DNA of 64,000 bases from Caldilineaceae bacterium (lineage in GTDB: Bacteria; Chloroflexota; Anaerolineae; Caldilineales; Caldilineaceae). This document shows positions 1-8,177 of the stretch, piece by piece (position 1 is the first letter of the stretch; each line of letters begins with the position of its first letter). The notes under the pieces were generated by a model. The model was not told the origin of the DNA and ran no database searches. It saw only the letters and a program-made list of their open reading frames with translations. The DNA is taken from the NCBI GenBank assembly GCA_019637685.1, contig JAHBVF010000005.1:62001-126000 (forward strand), written 5' to 3'. The position numbers and the translations under genes are program-made.

Positions 1-32
1 CAGAACTGCGACGATATTGATGAGTGTACCTG

Positions 33-1025
33 TCATACGTTTTCCACGAGCGTACGCATCCGTTGTGCGGTGGCCGAGAGAGTGGGCCAATCCCGCAGCC
101 AGGCGTTGTAGGCCAGGTGATCCAGGCCGATGTGCAGATAGCAGGCCTGCAGGCGGAGAGTCAGATTGGGGGGTGTGTAGCCTACCGCGCGCCAACGATC
201 TTCCAGAGCCGAGCGCAGGGCCGGGACATCAAGTTGGGGATGCCAGGGCGCCCAGAATTCAAACCAGGCCAGATCGTAGAGGTGATCCCCGTAGCAGGCA
301 CAGCCCCAGTCGAAGACGCCAGAAATGCCCTTCTCGTCCACCAGCACATTGCGGTTCATCAGGTCCGCGTGGATCAGCGAACGGGGCGCGCACTGATCCA
401 GCACATCGGCCATCTGCTCAAGCCGCCCGCAGCCCCAGACAAATGTGGCCTCATCCTCTCGGACAGTTGCCAGACGCGCGCGCCAGCCGTGTGTGCGCCG
501 TTCGGGGGTGTCGACGAGGGTGCTTAGCAGGTGAGCGGACCACTTCGTATGGGAAGCAACGCCGTCCGTTCCCCAGCCGCCGAAGCCAGAAGTGGTAGAG
601 AGATCAGCCGTGCGCAGGCCCTCCAGCACGGCCACCAGCGAAGGAAGTGTAGCTTGCCAGCGGACCGGATTCAGACCTTCCAGCGGCTCGCCGTAACAGC
701 GGGTGGAGATGGCGAAATAGCCGTCGAAAGCACGTCCAATGGCCCGAACCTCCGGGATAGGCAGCCCCGGCGCAGCGTACTGGTGGGCCTGCTGATCCTT
801 CTGGAAGTCATCCAAGTAACGGCCAAAGCGCACTACCAACTCTTCATCGCCACAGCGGAAGCCAAAACAGCGGGACCACGCGCCCGCGCCGATCTCCCCC
901 AGATCGGAAACGGCTGGATAGAAATGTTTCTGCAGAAAGCTTTGGGCCTGCTCATCGTCGATAGCCAGACCACCTTCTCTGGCAATTGGTGTGGATGGCG
1001 TTGTTGTAGATTCACTGCTCTGCAT
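33..1025 (-). CDS. APH-family phosphotransferase (aminoglycoside/hygromycin kinase-like)
   Basis: This 330-residue protein has the aminoglycoside phosphotransferase (APH) fold of small-molecule kinases. The Brenner-type catalytic motif H-A-D-L-M-N-R-N lies near residues 219-226 (catalytic Asp221, metal-binding Asn226), followed by the metal-binding F-D-W near 238-240. Length and the late Trp-rich stretch after F-D-W fit hygromycin-B-4-O-kinase-like members. The substrate cannot be read from the sequence: it may be an antibiotic, a sugar or a metabolite. It is transcribed away from the toxin-antitoxin pair on its right, with only 57 bases between the two starts. It ends 33 bases from the window edge and is complete. 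Confidence 0.8.
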   Translation of the reverse strand: MQSSESTTTPSTPIAREGGLAIDDEQAQSFLQKHFYPAVSDLGEIGAGAWSRCFGFRCGDEELVVRFGRYLDDFQKDQQAHQYAAPGLPIPEVRAIGRAFDGYFAISTRCYGEPLEGLNPVRWQATLPSLVAVLEGLRTADLSTTSGFGGWGTDGVASHTKWSAHLLSTLVDTPERRTHGWRARLATVREDEATFVWGCGRLEQMADVLDQCAPRSLIHADLMNRNVLVDEKGISGVFDWGCACYGDHLYDLAWFEFWAPWHPQLDVPALRSALEDRWRAVGYTPPNLTLRLQACYLHIGLDHLAYNAWLRDWPTLSATAQRMRTLVENV

Positions 1026-1082
1026 GGCTTGAAACCTGTGGTAAAATTGTCCTACGTGTCTATCTGTTCAGGAGAATCACGA

Positions 1083-1448
1083 ATGGCCACTCTATCCTAC
1101 ACCCACGAGACAATGCCCGAATCCTCGGAGGAGTTTCAGCACCAACTGGCCGAAGCAATGGCCGCGTCCAATCCGATTGACGATCTGCTGGAACTGGCCG
1201 CGGAGTTACGCGGCTTTGAGGAAAAGTACGAAATGGCGTCGGATGAATTTTATCGAAAGTATAATGCGGGCATTCTGAACGAAGAATTGCAGCACTGTAT
1301 GGAGTGGGCTTCTTTCTACCGAATGTATAGCAAAACGCGCCGAGCGATTGAGAATGCCCTGATGCGGGCTGCCGTATACCCAGCGATTGAACCAGTTACC
1401 CCCAGTCATGAAAAAGTCATAGCCGAGCAGGATATGGTTGCCGCATGA
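1083..1448 (+). CDS. Putative TumA-like antitoxin
   Basis: A 121-residue, mostly helical and acidic protein, chosen to start at ATG 1083 because a good ribosome site (CAGGAG) precedes it; the longer open frame upstream runs antisense through the kinase gene. Its stop overlaps the start of the next gene by ATGA, so the two are translationally coupled. I do not recognise the protein on its own. The call as antitoxin rests on the partner, which resembles TumE-type (DUF6516) toxins, and on the usual antitoxin-first order. A plain small hypothetical protein is the alternative. Confidence 0.6.
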   Translation: MATLSYTHETMPESSEEFQHQLAEAMAASNPIDDLLELAAELRGFEEKYEMASDEFYRKYNAGILNEELQHCMEWASFYRMYSKTRRAIENALMRAAVYPAIEPVTPSHEKVIAEQDMVAA

Positions 1449-1822
1449 CAGTGGGCCGCTATCTTGCCCGCCTGGAAAACACCCTGCGCTCTCGACAGCA
1501 TTTTGAGATTGAGCAGATGCTGAGCAATACCTTCTCCGCGGGTGCTCTTTTTCGAGCGCGGCTTCGGTTCTATGACAACTCGACTCTTTATGTGGCAGAG
1601 GATTTAGAAAGCCTGGGACAGAGCGAGATCGAGCGGGTCGCATACGCTTTCCACTACCAGCACACCGATGGAACACTCATCTTCCGCTACGACAATTCGC
1701 CCCACTACCCCGACCTGTCCACCTTCCCCGCCCACAAACACACCCCGGATGGCGTCATCGCCGCGGATGCGCCCGATCTGGCCGACATTTTGCGCGAGAT
1801 CGACGCCATCCTCTATCCGTGA
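1445..1822 (+). CDS. TumE/DUF6516-family toxin-like protein
   Basis: A 125-residue protein with the look of the TumE (DUF6516) family: a central beta-rich part (A-R-L-R-F-Y-D-N-S, then Y-A-F-H-Y-Q near residue 68) and the characteristic H-Y-P-D-L-S-T-F-P-A-H-K-H near residues 87-99. Members are usually the toxin of a two-gene module. It starts inside the stop of the preceding small gene (ATGA), consistent with a bicistronic toxin-antitoxin unit. The molecular target is not known to me. No other gene follows on this strand. Confidence 0.65.
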   Translation: MTVGRYLARLENTLRSRQHFEIEQMLSNTFSAGALFRARLRFYDNSTLYVAEDLESLGQSEIERVAYAFHYQHTDGTLIFRYDNSPHYPDLSTFPAHKHTPDGVIAADAPDLADILREIDAILYP

Positions 1823-1858
1823 CAATCCTTCCGATCCGCTCCAAGCCCTGCTCTGCTG

Positions 1859-2707
1859 TTAGCGCCGCCCTGCCTTCACAAATTCGTTGACCTTCGCCCC
1901 CCGCTCCTTCTGCGGCAGCTTGCAGAAAGTCTCGCCCACCAGAATCGCGTCGCAGCCCATCTCGGCCATGCGCCGCACGTCCGCTTCGTCGCGGATGCCG
2001 CTCTCGCCCACCACCACTTTGTCCGCGGGGATCAATTCCCGCAGCCGGGCGGTATTTTCGATGTCCACTGCAAATGTCTTCAGGTTGCGGTTGTTGACGC
2101 CGATAATCTGGCTGTCCACAGCCAATGCCCGTTCCAATTCGGCTTCGTCGTGGACCTCCACCAGCACACCCATCCCCAGCTCGTTGGCGAGTGTGTGCAG
2201 ACGACGCAGATCGTTGTCACCCAGCACAGAGACGATCAGCAGAATCGCGTCGGCCCCGGCCATACGCGCCTCGTAGACCTGATATTCGTGGTAGATGAAT
2301 TCCTTGCGCAGAACGGGAACCGCCAGCTTTTTGGCTGCCAGCCGCTCGGCAATCGCCGTGAGATAGGCCAGTTCCCCCTGAAAGAAGCGAGTATCGGTCA
2401 GGCAGGAGATGGCTGCCGCGCCGTTGCGCGCGTAGGTTTCGGCGATGAGCGGCGGGTCCCAGTCCCGCGCGATTAGCCCTTTGGAGGGGCTGGCCCGCTT
2501 GACTTCGGCGATGAGACTGGCCCCCGCGGTGCGGGTAAGCGCGGCGGCGAAGTCAATGGCGGGCAGAGAGAGTCGGGCAAATGCCTTCACCTGGGAAAGG
2601 GACATCAACTCCATCTGGCGGGGCACTTCCTGACGTTTCCAGGCCATTATCTGCTCCAGCACTTGGCCTTTGTGCTTAGAAATGTCGAGTTGGGATGGTT
2701 TGGGCAT
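1859..2707 (-). CDS. trpC: Indole-3-glycerol phosphate synthase
   Basis: Catalyses ring closure of CdRP to indole-3-glycerol phosphate in tryptophan synthesis. The 282-residue (beta/alpha)8 barrel shows the family signature A-E-V-K-R-A-S-P-S-K-G, the substrate-site V-L-R-K-E-F-I, the G-V-N-N-R-N-L segment and the phosphate-binding V-G-E-S-G-I and L-V-G-E-T. Start ATG 2707 gives the usual length; the longer frame reads antisense to trpD. It is the last gene of the run trpS-trpG-trpD-trpC, 64 bases after trpD. There is no TrpF fusion. Confidence 0.95.
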   Translation of the reverse strand: MPKPSQLDISKHKGQVLEQIMAWKRQEVPRQMELMSLSQVKAFARLSLPAIDFAAALTRTAGASLIAEVKRASPSKGLIARDWDPPLIAETYARNGAAAISCLTDTRFFQGELAYLTAIAERLAAKKLAVPVLRKEFIYHEYQVYEARMAGADAILLIVSVLGDNDLRRLHTLANELGMGVLVEVHDEAELERALAVDSQIIGVNNRNLKTFAVDIENTARLRELIPADKVVVGESGIRDEADVRRMAEMGCDAILVGETFCKLPQKERGAKVNEFVKAGRR

Positions 2708-2771
2708 AGGGGATGATGACCTTTGGAATGGATATGATGCGAGTGCAGGTGAGGATGGGATCCTCTTTGCG

Positions 2772-3809
2772 TCATGCAAATGTCTTCGTTTTGACAATAA
2801 ATCGTTCCAGCGCGTCCAGCGCCGCGCCGCTGTCGATGCTCTCGGTGGCTTCGGCCAGCCCGGCCGTCCAGTCGCCTGATTCGGTGCTGAGCGCGGCCGC
2901 GGCGTTGAGCAGCACCGCGTCCCGCTTTGGCCCGCGCACCTCGCCGGAGAGGATACCGCGCAGGATAGCCGCATTTGTGGCCCCATCGCCGCCCTGCATA
3001 TCGGCCAGTGTGGCGCGGGCAAGCCCCAGTTCCGCGGGGTCGAAGTCCGTCGTTGTCACTGCGCCATTGTGCAGATGGCTCACCCGACTCTGTCCGGTTG
3101 GGGTCAATTCGTCCAGCCCCGTACCGGTCTCGTAGAAGCCGTGGACGACGTAGGCCGCCTTCACCCCCATATTGCCCAACACTTGGGCCATCGGCTCGGT
3201 GAGTGTCGGCGCAAAGACGCCCACCAGCATATTTGTGGGCGAGGCCGGATTGGTCAGCGGGCCAAGAATATTGAAGATTGTGCGGGTCTGGATTTCCCGG
3301 CGGGGGCCGATGGCGTGGCGCATGGCCGGGTGGTAGGAAGGGGCAAAGAGGAAGGCAATGCCCACCTCCTCCACACATTCCGCCACCTGCTCCGGCGATG
3401 TCTGCAATGTCGCGCCCAGGGCCTCCAGCACATCCGCGCTGCCCGCGCGCTGGTTGGAACGGTTGCCGTGCTTGGCGACTTTGACGCCGTGCCCCGCGAC
3501 CACAAAAGCAGCCGTCGTGCTGATGTTGAATTTCTGGGTTCCGTCACCGCCGGTTCCCACAATGTCCAGCACAGGCGTGTCGCCCAGCAGGGACCGGACT
3601 TGGGTGGCGTTGCGCTTCATCGCCCGCGCGCAGCCGGTGATCTCATCGACGGTCTCGCCCTTCAACCGCAGGGCGGCCAGAAACGCGCCGATCAGCGCAG
3701 GGGTGGCCTCGCCGGTCATAATCTGCGTCATTGCGTCATCCGCTGCCTGGGCAGAGAGATCCTCGCCGGCGAAGAGACGCTCTAAGGCGGCGTGAATGGA
3801 AGTGGTCAT
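2772..3809 (-). CDS. trpD: Anthranilate phosphoribosyltransferase
   Basis: Transfers phosphoribosyl from PRPP to anthranilate. The 345-residue protein has the small helical N-terminal domain and the PRPP-binding loop G-T-G-G-D-G near residues 85-90, then K-F-N-I-S-T, and the K-H-G-N-R-S motif near 113-118 that binds anthranilate and metal-PRPP. It is not fused to trpG, unlike some enteric enzymes. GGAGGAG sits just before the ATG. trpG ends 13 bases upstream, so the two are surely cotranscribed. Confidence 0.96.
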   Translation of the reverse strand: MTTSIHAALERLFAGEDLSAQAADDAMTQIMTGEATPALIGAFLAALRLKGETVDEITGCARAMKRNATQVRSLLGDTPVLDIVGTGGDGTQKFNISTTAAFVVAGHGVKVAKHGNRSNQRAGSADVLEALGATLQTSPEQVAECVEEVGIAFLFAPSYHPAMRHAIGPRREIQTRTIFNILGPLTNPASPTNMLVGVFAPTLTEPMAQVLGNMGVKAAYVVHGFYETGTGLDELTPTGQSRVSHLHNGAVTTTDFDPAELGLARATLADMQGGDGATNAAILRGILSGEVRGPKRDAVLLNAAAALSTESGDWTAGLAEATESIDSGAALDALERFIVKTKTFA

Positions 3810-3822
3810 TGGTGGTCTCCTC

Positions 3823-4413
3823 CTATACTTTCAGAAAGTTCCGCAGAATATCGTGCCCGTGCTCGGTGAGAATGCTCTCCGGGTGGAACTGCACACCGAA
3901 GATGGGCCTTGTGCGATGGCGCACGCCCATCAACTCACCCTCTGCGGTGTAGGCCGTGGCCTCCAATTCAGCGGGCAACGGCTCTTCAACAATCAGGCTG
4001 TGATAGCGGGTGGCGGTGAAGGGATTGGCCAGTCCTTCAAATACGCCCGCGCCGTTGTGATTGATAGGGCTGACCTTCCCGTGCATCAGCCGGGGCGCAC
4101 GGATAATCGTGCCGCCGAAGACGTGGCCGATGCACTGCTGGCCCAGACAGACGCCCAGAATCGGCGTCGTCTCGCCCAGAATGCGGATCACATCGTTGCT
4201 GATGCCGCTGTCCTTGTCCGGTGTGCCGGGGCCGGGGCTGATGATGACGTGGCTGGGGCGCAGCTCGGCCAGTGCTTCCACGTCGATGGCGTCGTTGCGC
4301 CAGACCCGGATTTCGTATTCGCCCTGATCGAAAGGCGGTTCTTGCACAATCTCTCCCAGGAACTGTACCAAATTGTACGTGAAACTGTCGTAATTGTCGA
4401 TGACGGCGATCAT
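3823..4413 (-). CDS. trpG: Anthranilate synthase glutaminase subunit
   Basis: Class I glutamine amidotransferase (196 residues) that supplies ammonia to TrpE. The nucleophile is Cys89 in L-G-V-C-L-G-Q-Q, and the His-Glu pair is in F-H-P-E-S near residues 176-180. The oxyanion P-G-P-G-T-P is near 60-65. It sits between trpS and trpD, about 2 kb from its partner trpE. Such a subunit could also serve 4-amino-4-deoxychorismate synthase (pabA), but the trp neighbours favour trpG. Confidence 0.93.
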   Translation of the reverse strand: MIAVIDNYDSFTYNLVQFLGEIVQEPPFDQGEYEIRVWRNDAIDVEALAELRPSHVIISPGPGTPDKDSGISNDVIRILGETTPILGVCLGQQCIGHVFGGTIIRAPRLMHGKVSPINHNGAGVFEGLANPFTATRYHSLIVEEPLPAELEATAYTAEGELMGVRHRTRPIFGVQFHPESILTEHGHDILRNFLKV

Positions 4414-4452
4414 AGGTTAGCTTCCCCTGTCTTAATGCTGAAATATGCCGAG

Positions 4453-4514
4453 GGAGGAGATTAGGAGATCAAGAGATTGGATGGCGGTGAGCAATCTCTT
4501 AATCTCCCAATCTC
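4453..4514. repeat. GAGATT-type inverted repeat between trpS and trpG
   Basis: Short units built on AGATT are arranged as GGAGATTAGGAGATC on one arm (from 4456) and the complementary CAATCTCTTAATCTCCC on the other (from 4492). The RNA can fold into a long imperfect stem with a loop of about 11 bases. It begins directly at the trpS stop codon. A near copy lies at 7941-8022 before trpE. It may be a mobile palindrome or an mRNA-processing structure; no function is shown. Confidence 0.75.
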
Positions 4515-5575
4515 TAGTTCCCCATTTTCTTCTGCCGTTTTTCAACCGAACGGCGAATCCGATTCCACACACCGGTAAAGCCCATCGCCTTTTTGACCTC
4601 TCGGACAGTGTCCTGGGCTTCCTTCTGGGCGCGTAGTGTGCCTTCGTAGAGCAGTTCGTCCACAAGACCGGTCTGGGCTTCAAAGTGGGCACGGCGCTCG
4701 CGGATCGGTTCGAGGAAGTTCTCCAGGGCCACAAGAAGTTTCTCTTTCACCTCCACATCGCCGACGCGGCCGGCCCGGTAGCGTTCTTTCAGGTCGTCCA
4801 CTTCGGCTTTGTTGGGGTTGAAGAAGTCGTGATAGGCAAAGACCGGGTTGCCCTCCACATTGCCGGGAATGTCGGCGGAGACGCGGTTGGGGTCGGTGTA
4901 CATACTCATCACCTGCTTCTTGACTGTGCGGCTGTCGTCGCTGAGCAGGATGGCGTTGCCCAGGCTCTTGCTCATTTTGGCCTGGCCGTCTGTGCCGACG
5001 AGCGTACTCCCCTCCACATACGGGTCCGGCTCCGGGAAGACCTCGCCGTAGAGATTGTTGAAGCGGCGCGCGATCTGCCGGGTGATCTCCACGTGGCTCT
5101 CGTTGTCCTTGCCCACGGGCACCAGATGGGCACGGGGCATCAAAATATCGGCGGCTTGCAGCACAGGATAGCCCAGCAGATTGTAGGGCACCTGGTCCAG
5201 ATGGGCCGCGCTGGCCATATCTTTGATCGTCGGCAACTGTTGCAGCCGCTCCACCGTCACCAGTCCGCTGATCAGCAGTTGCAGTTCGTAGATTTCATGC
5301 ACAGCCGATTGCAGATAGAAAGTCACCTTCGCCGGGTCAATCCCAATCGCCAAGTGGTCCAGCACAATCTGGCGGGCGTTCTCGCCGATGGCGTAGATGT
5401 CCTCTTTGCTGGGCTTCGTCGTCAGCATATGCAGATCAGCAATAATAAAGAAGCACTCGTACTCGTCCTGAAAACGCAGCCGATGGCGCAGGCTGCCCAC
5501 GTAATGGCCCAAATGCAGCTTGCCTGTGGGCCGGTCGCCGGTCAGAATTCGTTTGCGAGGTGTACTTGCCGTCAT
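4514..5575 (-). CDS. trpS: Tryptophan-tRNA ligase
   Basis: Class I aminoacyl-tRNA synthetase (353 residues) that charges tRNA-Trp. The HIGH-equivalent H-L-G-H lies near residues 21-24 after P-T-G-K-L, and the K-M-S-K-S loop followed by L-G-N-A-I is near residue 200. Start ATG 5575 has CAGGAG upstream. The gene stands at the head of trpG-trpD-trpC, so charging and synthesis of tryptophan are probably made together. I saw no T-box before it; the Trp T-box is before trpE. Confidence 0.96.
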   Translation of the reverse strand: MTASTPRKRILTGDRPTGKLHLGHYVGSLRHRLRFQDEYECFFIIADLHMLTTKPSKEDIYAIGENARQIVLDHLAIGIDPAKVTFYLQSAVHEIYELQLLISGLVTVERLQQLPTIKDMASAAHLDQVPYNLLGYPVLQAADILMPRAHLVPVGKDNESHVEITRQIARRFNNLYGEVFPEPDPYVEGSTLVGTDGQAKMSKSLGNAILLSDDSRTVKKQVMSMYTDPNRVSADIPGNVEGNPVFAYHDFFNPNKAEVDDLKERYRAGRVGDVEVKEKLLVALENFLEPIRERRAHFEAQTGLVDELLYEGTLRAQKEAQDTVREVKKAMGFTGVWNRIRRSVEKRQKKMGN

Positions 5576-5630
5576 TGTCGATTCTCCTGTAGGGAAGATT
5601 AAAGATCAAAGATTGGGTAGTGACGTTTAA

Positions 5631-5741
5631 TACACTGTAAAATAAGTGATTTGACGTTTCTGTAGGTGCAGTTTTGAACTGCACAGGCAGCCGAAGGGGT
5701 ATTCGTCCCTTGCGCAGCTACAAGCAGCGCCTACGGTAAGA
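5631..5741. repeat. 111-bp repeat, copy 1 of a MITE-like pair
   Basis: The first of two tandem copies, matching the second at about 108 of 111 positions by eye. It holds a hairpin GTGCAGTT-TTG-AACTGCAC (5666-5684) and a second, weaker stem AAGGG/CCCTT. Its outer end carries TTAATACACTGTAAA, whose complement closes the pair at about 5890-5906. No open frame fits, so a non-autonomous mobile repeat or repeated structured RNA is the best reading. Confidence 0.8.
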
Positions 5742-5769
5742 TAATTACTTTATTTATAGTGTATTTAAT

Positions 5770-5880
5770 TACACTGTAAATTAAGTGATTTGACGTTTCT
5801 GTAGGTGCAGTTTTGAACTGCACAGGCAGCCGAAGGGGTATTCGTCCCTTGCGCAGCTATAAGCAGCGCCTACGCTAAGA
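5770..5880. repeat. 111-bp repeat, copy 2 of a MITE-like pair
   Basis: The second copy, with about three differences from the first, after a 28-bp AT-rich spacer. The inverted end ACTTAATTTACACTGTATTAA begins near 5887 just outside. The two copies together look like one compound element with inverted ends, lying between the trpE/four-helix-bundle transcript and trpS. The near identity suggests a recent duplication. Confidence 0.8.
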
Positions 5881-5935
5881 CAAAAACTTAATTTACACTG
5901 TATTAATGCAGCGTCAACAAAGTTTTTTGGACGTA

Positions 5936-5966
5936 GAAGTTCGACTTTTCAGAAAAGTCGAACTTC
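5936..5966. other. Perfect 15-bp hairpin
   Basis: GAAGTTCGACTTTTC is followed after one base by its exact complement. It lies 37 bases downstream of the four-helix-bundle gene stop (minus strand), so it could end that transcript, although no clear U-run follows on the minus strand. It may instead belong to the repeat cluster beside it. Confidence 0.6.
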
Positions 5967-6003
5967 TGTAGTCGAATCACTTTGTTTCCAGTGTATTTAA
6001 CCT

Positions 6004-6378
6004 TTACTTATTGTTGGTTCGCTGGTTGCGCAGATAGTTGACGTAACCGTTTATTTCTTTTGCCAGTTCTTCCAAAGTCTGATCGAGTTGCTGACAGGTG
6101 GCCGGAAGCATTAGGTTTCGCTGTTGACAGCGGCGTAGCCAGAACTGGGTTTCGCTTAGGCTGCCGCGGGCATAGAGCAGAAACTGAATCTTCTCACCGT
6201 AGTGATAACGTCCGTGGCTCTCGGCAATATTGGCACCGATGGAATCCACTGCCCGTACCATCTGGCTGCCGACGACTTCCAAATTGAAGCGGTCCCAGGA
6301 GCGGGTAGCTTCCCAAATCTGATCGCACACGCCCTCTGCCTTCTGCAACAGCCCCAAATCGCCCGTTCGCGTCGCCAT
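6004..6378 (-). CDS. Four-helix bundle protein (S23/IVP family)
   Basis: A 124-residue all-helical protein of the family named after proteins encoded in 23S rRNA intervening sequences. Seen are the S-I-G-A-N-I-A-E motif near residues 51-58 with G-R-Y and the later F-L-L-Y-A-R-G-S-L-S-E-T-Q that mark the family. Start ATG 6378 has a strong GGGAGGGGG site upstream. It follows trpE by 31 bases on the same strand and is probably read through from the trp promoter. The family has no firmly known biochemical role; here it is clearly not inside an rRNA gene. Confidence 0.85.
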   Translation of the reverse strand: MATRTGDLGLLQKAEGVCDQIWEATRSWDRFNLEVVGSQMVRAVDSIGANIAESHGRYHYGEKIQFLLYARGSLSETQFWLRRCQQRNLMLPATCQQLDQTLEELAKEINGYVNYLRNQRTNNK

Positions 6379-6409
6379 TGCCCCCTCCCAATCTTTGCTC
6401 TTCGATCTT

Positions 6410-7924
6410 CTATAATCCTCTCTCCGCCTCATCCACCGCCACGGACAGCGCCCGGGCTTTGTTCCAACTTTCGTTATATTCATAGGTGGGATCGCTGTCT
6501 GCCACCACACCGCCGCCGGCCTGCAGATGGCACATTTTGCCCTGCATCACAATTGTGCGGATGGCGATGCAGGTGTCCATTGTGCCGTCGTAGTCGATAT
6601 AGCCCACCGCGCCGGCATAGAGACCCCGGCGGGTTCCCTCCAACTCTTCGATAATCTCCATCGCCCGCACTTTGGGCGCGCCGCTGACTGTGCCCGCAGG
6701 GAAGGTCGCTTTGAGCAGGCTGATGGCGTCGTGCTGGGGCTGAATTTTGCCCCGCACATCGCTGACAATGTGCATTACGTGGCTATAGCGCTCCACCTGC
6801 ATCATCACCGGCACTGTCACCGAGCCGTACTCGCAGACCCGGCCCAGATCGTTGCGCCCCAAATCTACCAGCATCACGTGCTCGGCCCGCTCTTTGGGAT
6901 CGTTGAGCAGTTCCGCGGCCAGGGCATTGTCCTCCGCCTCGTTCTTGCCCCGCCAGCGTGTGCCAGCAATCGGGTGCAGATAGGCCGTGCCATCTTCCAG
7001 CATCACGTGCATCTCCGGGCTGGAGCCGATAATTCGGATCGGTTCGCTCGTCCCCGATGCTTCGGCCACCCCGGCCACGCCTGTAAAGTCCAGGAAGAAC
7101 ATATACGGCGACGGGTTAAGCATCCGCAGCGTCCGGTAAATGGTAAACGGATCGGCTTCGGTGGGGCGGCTGAGGCGCTGGCTGGGCACGACCTGAAAGA
7201 TGTCCCCCGCCGCGATATATTCCTTGGCCTTGCGCACATTTTCTTCGTACTCGGCCTGAGTGAAGTTGCTGGTCCATTGGGCACCGTTGGCACATTCCAC
7301 AGGTAGAGGCGGCGTCAGGGGCTGATGCAGACTGCTGACAATTTTGTCGATACGCGCCACCGCATCCGCATAGGCCGAGCGCATATCCGCCTCCACCCGC
7401 ATATTGGCGATGACGATCAGTTTGTGCTTCACGTGATCAAAGACGACCAGATTGTCGGCAAAGAGCAGGAGCAGATTGGGGATGCGCAGGGTCTGTTCGG
7501 CGGTTTCGGGCAGCCGCTCGATAAAGCGCACCAGATCGTAGCCAAAGTAGCCGACTGTGCCGCCGGTAAAACGGGGCAGGCCGGGAATCTGCACGGGCTT
7601 GCGCTCGGCCATCAGTTCCCGCACAATCTCCAACGGATCGCCCTGCTTGCGTTCCAACTCCTGGCCGCCAGCCCCGCCGATAATCACCTGATCGCCGTGG
7701 CCGCAGACGCTCATGGGCGGGTGGACGCCGATAAAGCTGTAGCGCCCCACCTGCTCGCCCTTCTCCACCGATTCCAGCAAAAAACTAGGGCCACCGTTGC
7801 GCAGCTTCAAAAAGACCGAAACCGGTGTCTCCAAATCAGCGGGCAGTTCCCGGTAGACCGGAATCAGATTGCCCTGATCCACCAGCCCCCGGGCCTCTTC
7901 CAAAGTCGGCTTGTAATTTGCCAT
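6410..7924 (-). CDS. trpE: Anthranilate synthase large subunit
   Basis: Converts chorismate and ammonia to anthranilate, with TrpG as partner. The 504-residue protein has the N-terminal regulatory part with L-L-E-S-V and the C-terminal chorismate-binding core: S-P-E-M near the middle, P-I-A-G-T-R-W-R-G, E-H-V-M-L-V-D-L-G-R-N-D-L-G-R, and V-S-G-A-P-K-V-R-A-M-E near the end. The P-I-A-G-T form and the L-L-E-S motif favour TrpE over PabB. GGAGGAACGGAG precedes the ATG. A Trp-type T-box leader lies upstream. Confidence 0.96.
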   Translation of the reverse strand: MANYKPTLEEARGLVDQGNLIPVYRELPADLETPVSVFLKLRNGGPSFLLESVEKGEQVGRYSFIGVHPPMSVCGHGDQVIIGGAGGQELERKQGDPLEIVRELMAERKPVQIPGLPRFTGGTVGYFGYDLVRFIERLPETAEQTLRIPNLLLLFADNLVVFDHVKHKLIVIANMRVEADMRSAYADAVARIDKIVSSLHQPLTPPLPVECANGAQWTSNFTQAEYEENVRKAKEYIAAGDIFQVVPSQRLSRPTEADPFTIYRTLRMLNPSPYMFFLDFTGVAGVAEASGTSEPIRIIGSSPEMHVMLEDGTAYLHPIAGTRWRGKNEAEDNALAAELLNDPKERAEHVMLVDLGRNDLGRVCEYGSVTVPVMMQVERYSHVMHIVSDVRGKIQPQHDAISLLKATFPAGTVSGAPKVRAMEIIEELEGTRRGLYAGAVGYIDYDGTMDTCIAIRTIVMQGKMCHLQAGGGVVADSDPTYEYNESWNKARALSVAVDEAERGL

Positions 7925-7940
7925 CTCCGTTCCTCCTGTG

Positions 7941-8022
7941 GAGGAGATTGGGAGATTGAGAGATTAGGAGATTGTCGGCGTGCCACACCCAATCTCTTAA
8001 TCTCTCAATCTCTCAATCTCCC
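7941..8022. repeat. GAGATT-type inverted repeat in the trpE leader
   Basis: Four to five AGATT-based units (7941-7974) face a complementary array (7990-8022) across a 15-base spacer. In the trpE mRNA this gives a long imperfect stem between the T-box terminator and the ribosome site. The same motif lies between trpS and trpG (4453-4514). A role in mRNA stability or translation is possible but not shown; a dispersed palindromic repeat family is the simpler reading. Confidence 0.75.
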
Positions 8023-8028
8023 AAATAC

Positions 8029-8086
8029 AAAAAACCCCCGTCCAATCCAAACACAGCGCATACGCGCTCCATTTGGGGACGAGGGT
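8029..8086 (-). terminator. T-box terminator before trpE
   Basis: On the minus strand CCCTCGTCC (8085-8077) pairs with GGACGGGGG (8043-8035), followed by six U (8034-8029). It is the off state of the T-box, excluded when the T-box sequence upstream pairs to form the antiterminator. Confidence 0.9.
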
Positions 8087-8177
8087 TGTGTATACAACGC
8101 CCGCGGTGCCACCCCGCTTAGACTGGCAGACATTCTACAGAAACTGAGTTTTTCAAACGGCTCGATTTCTGGGAAAC

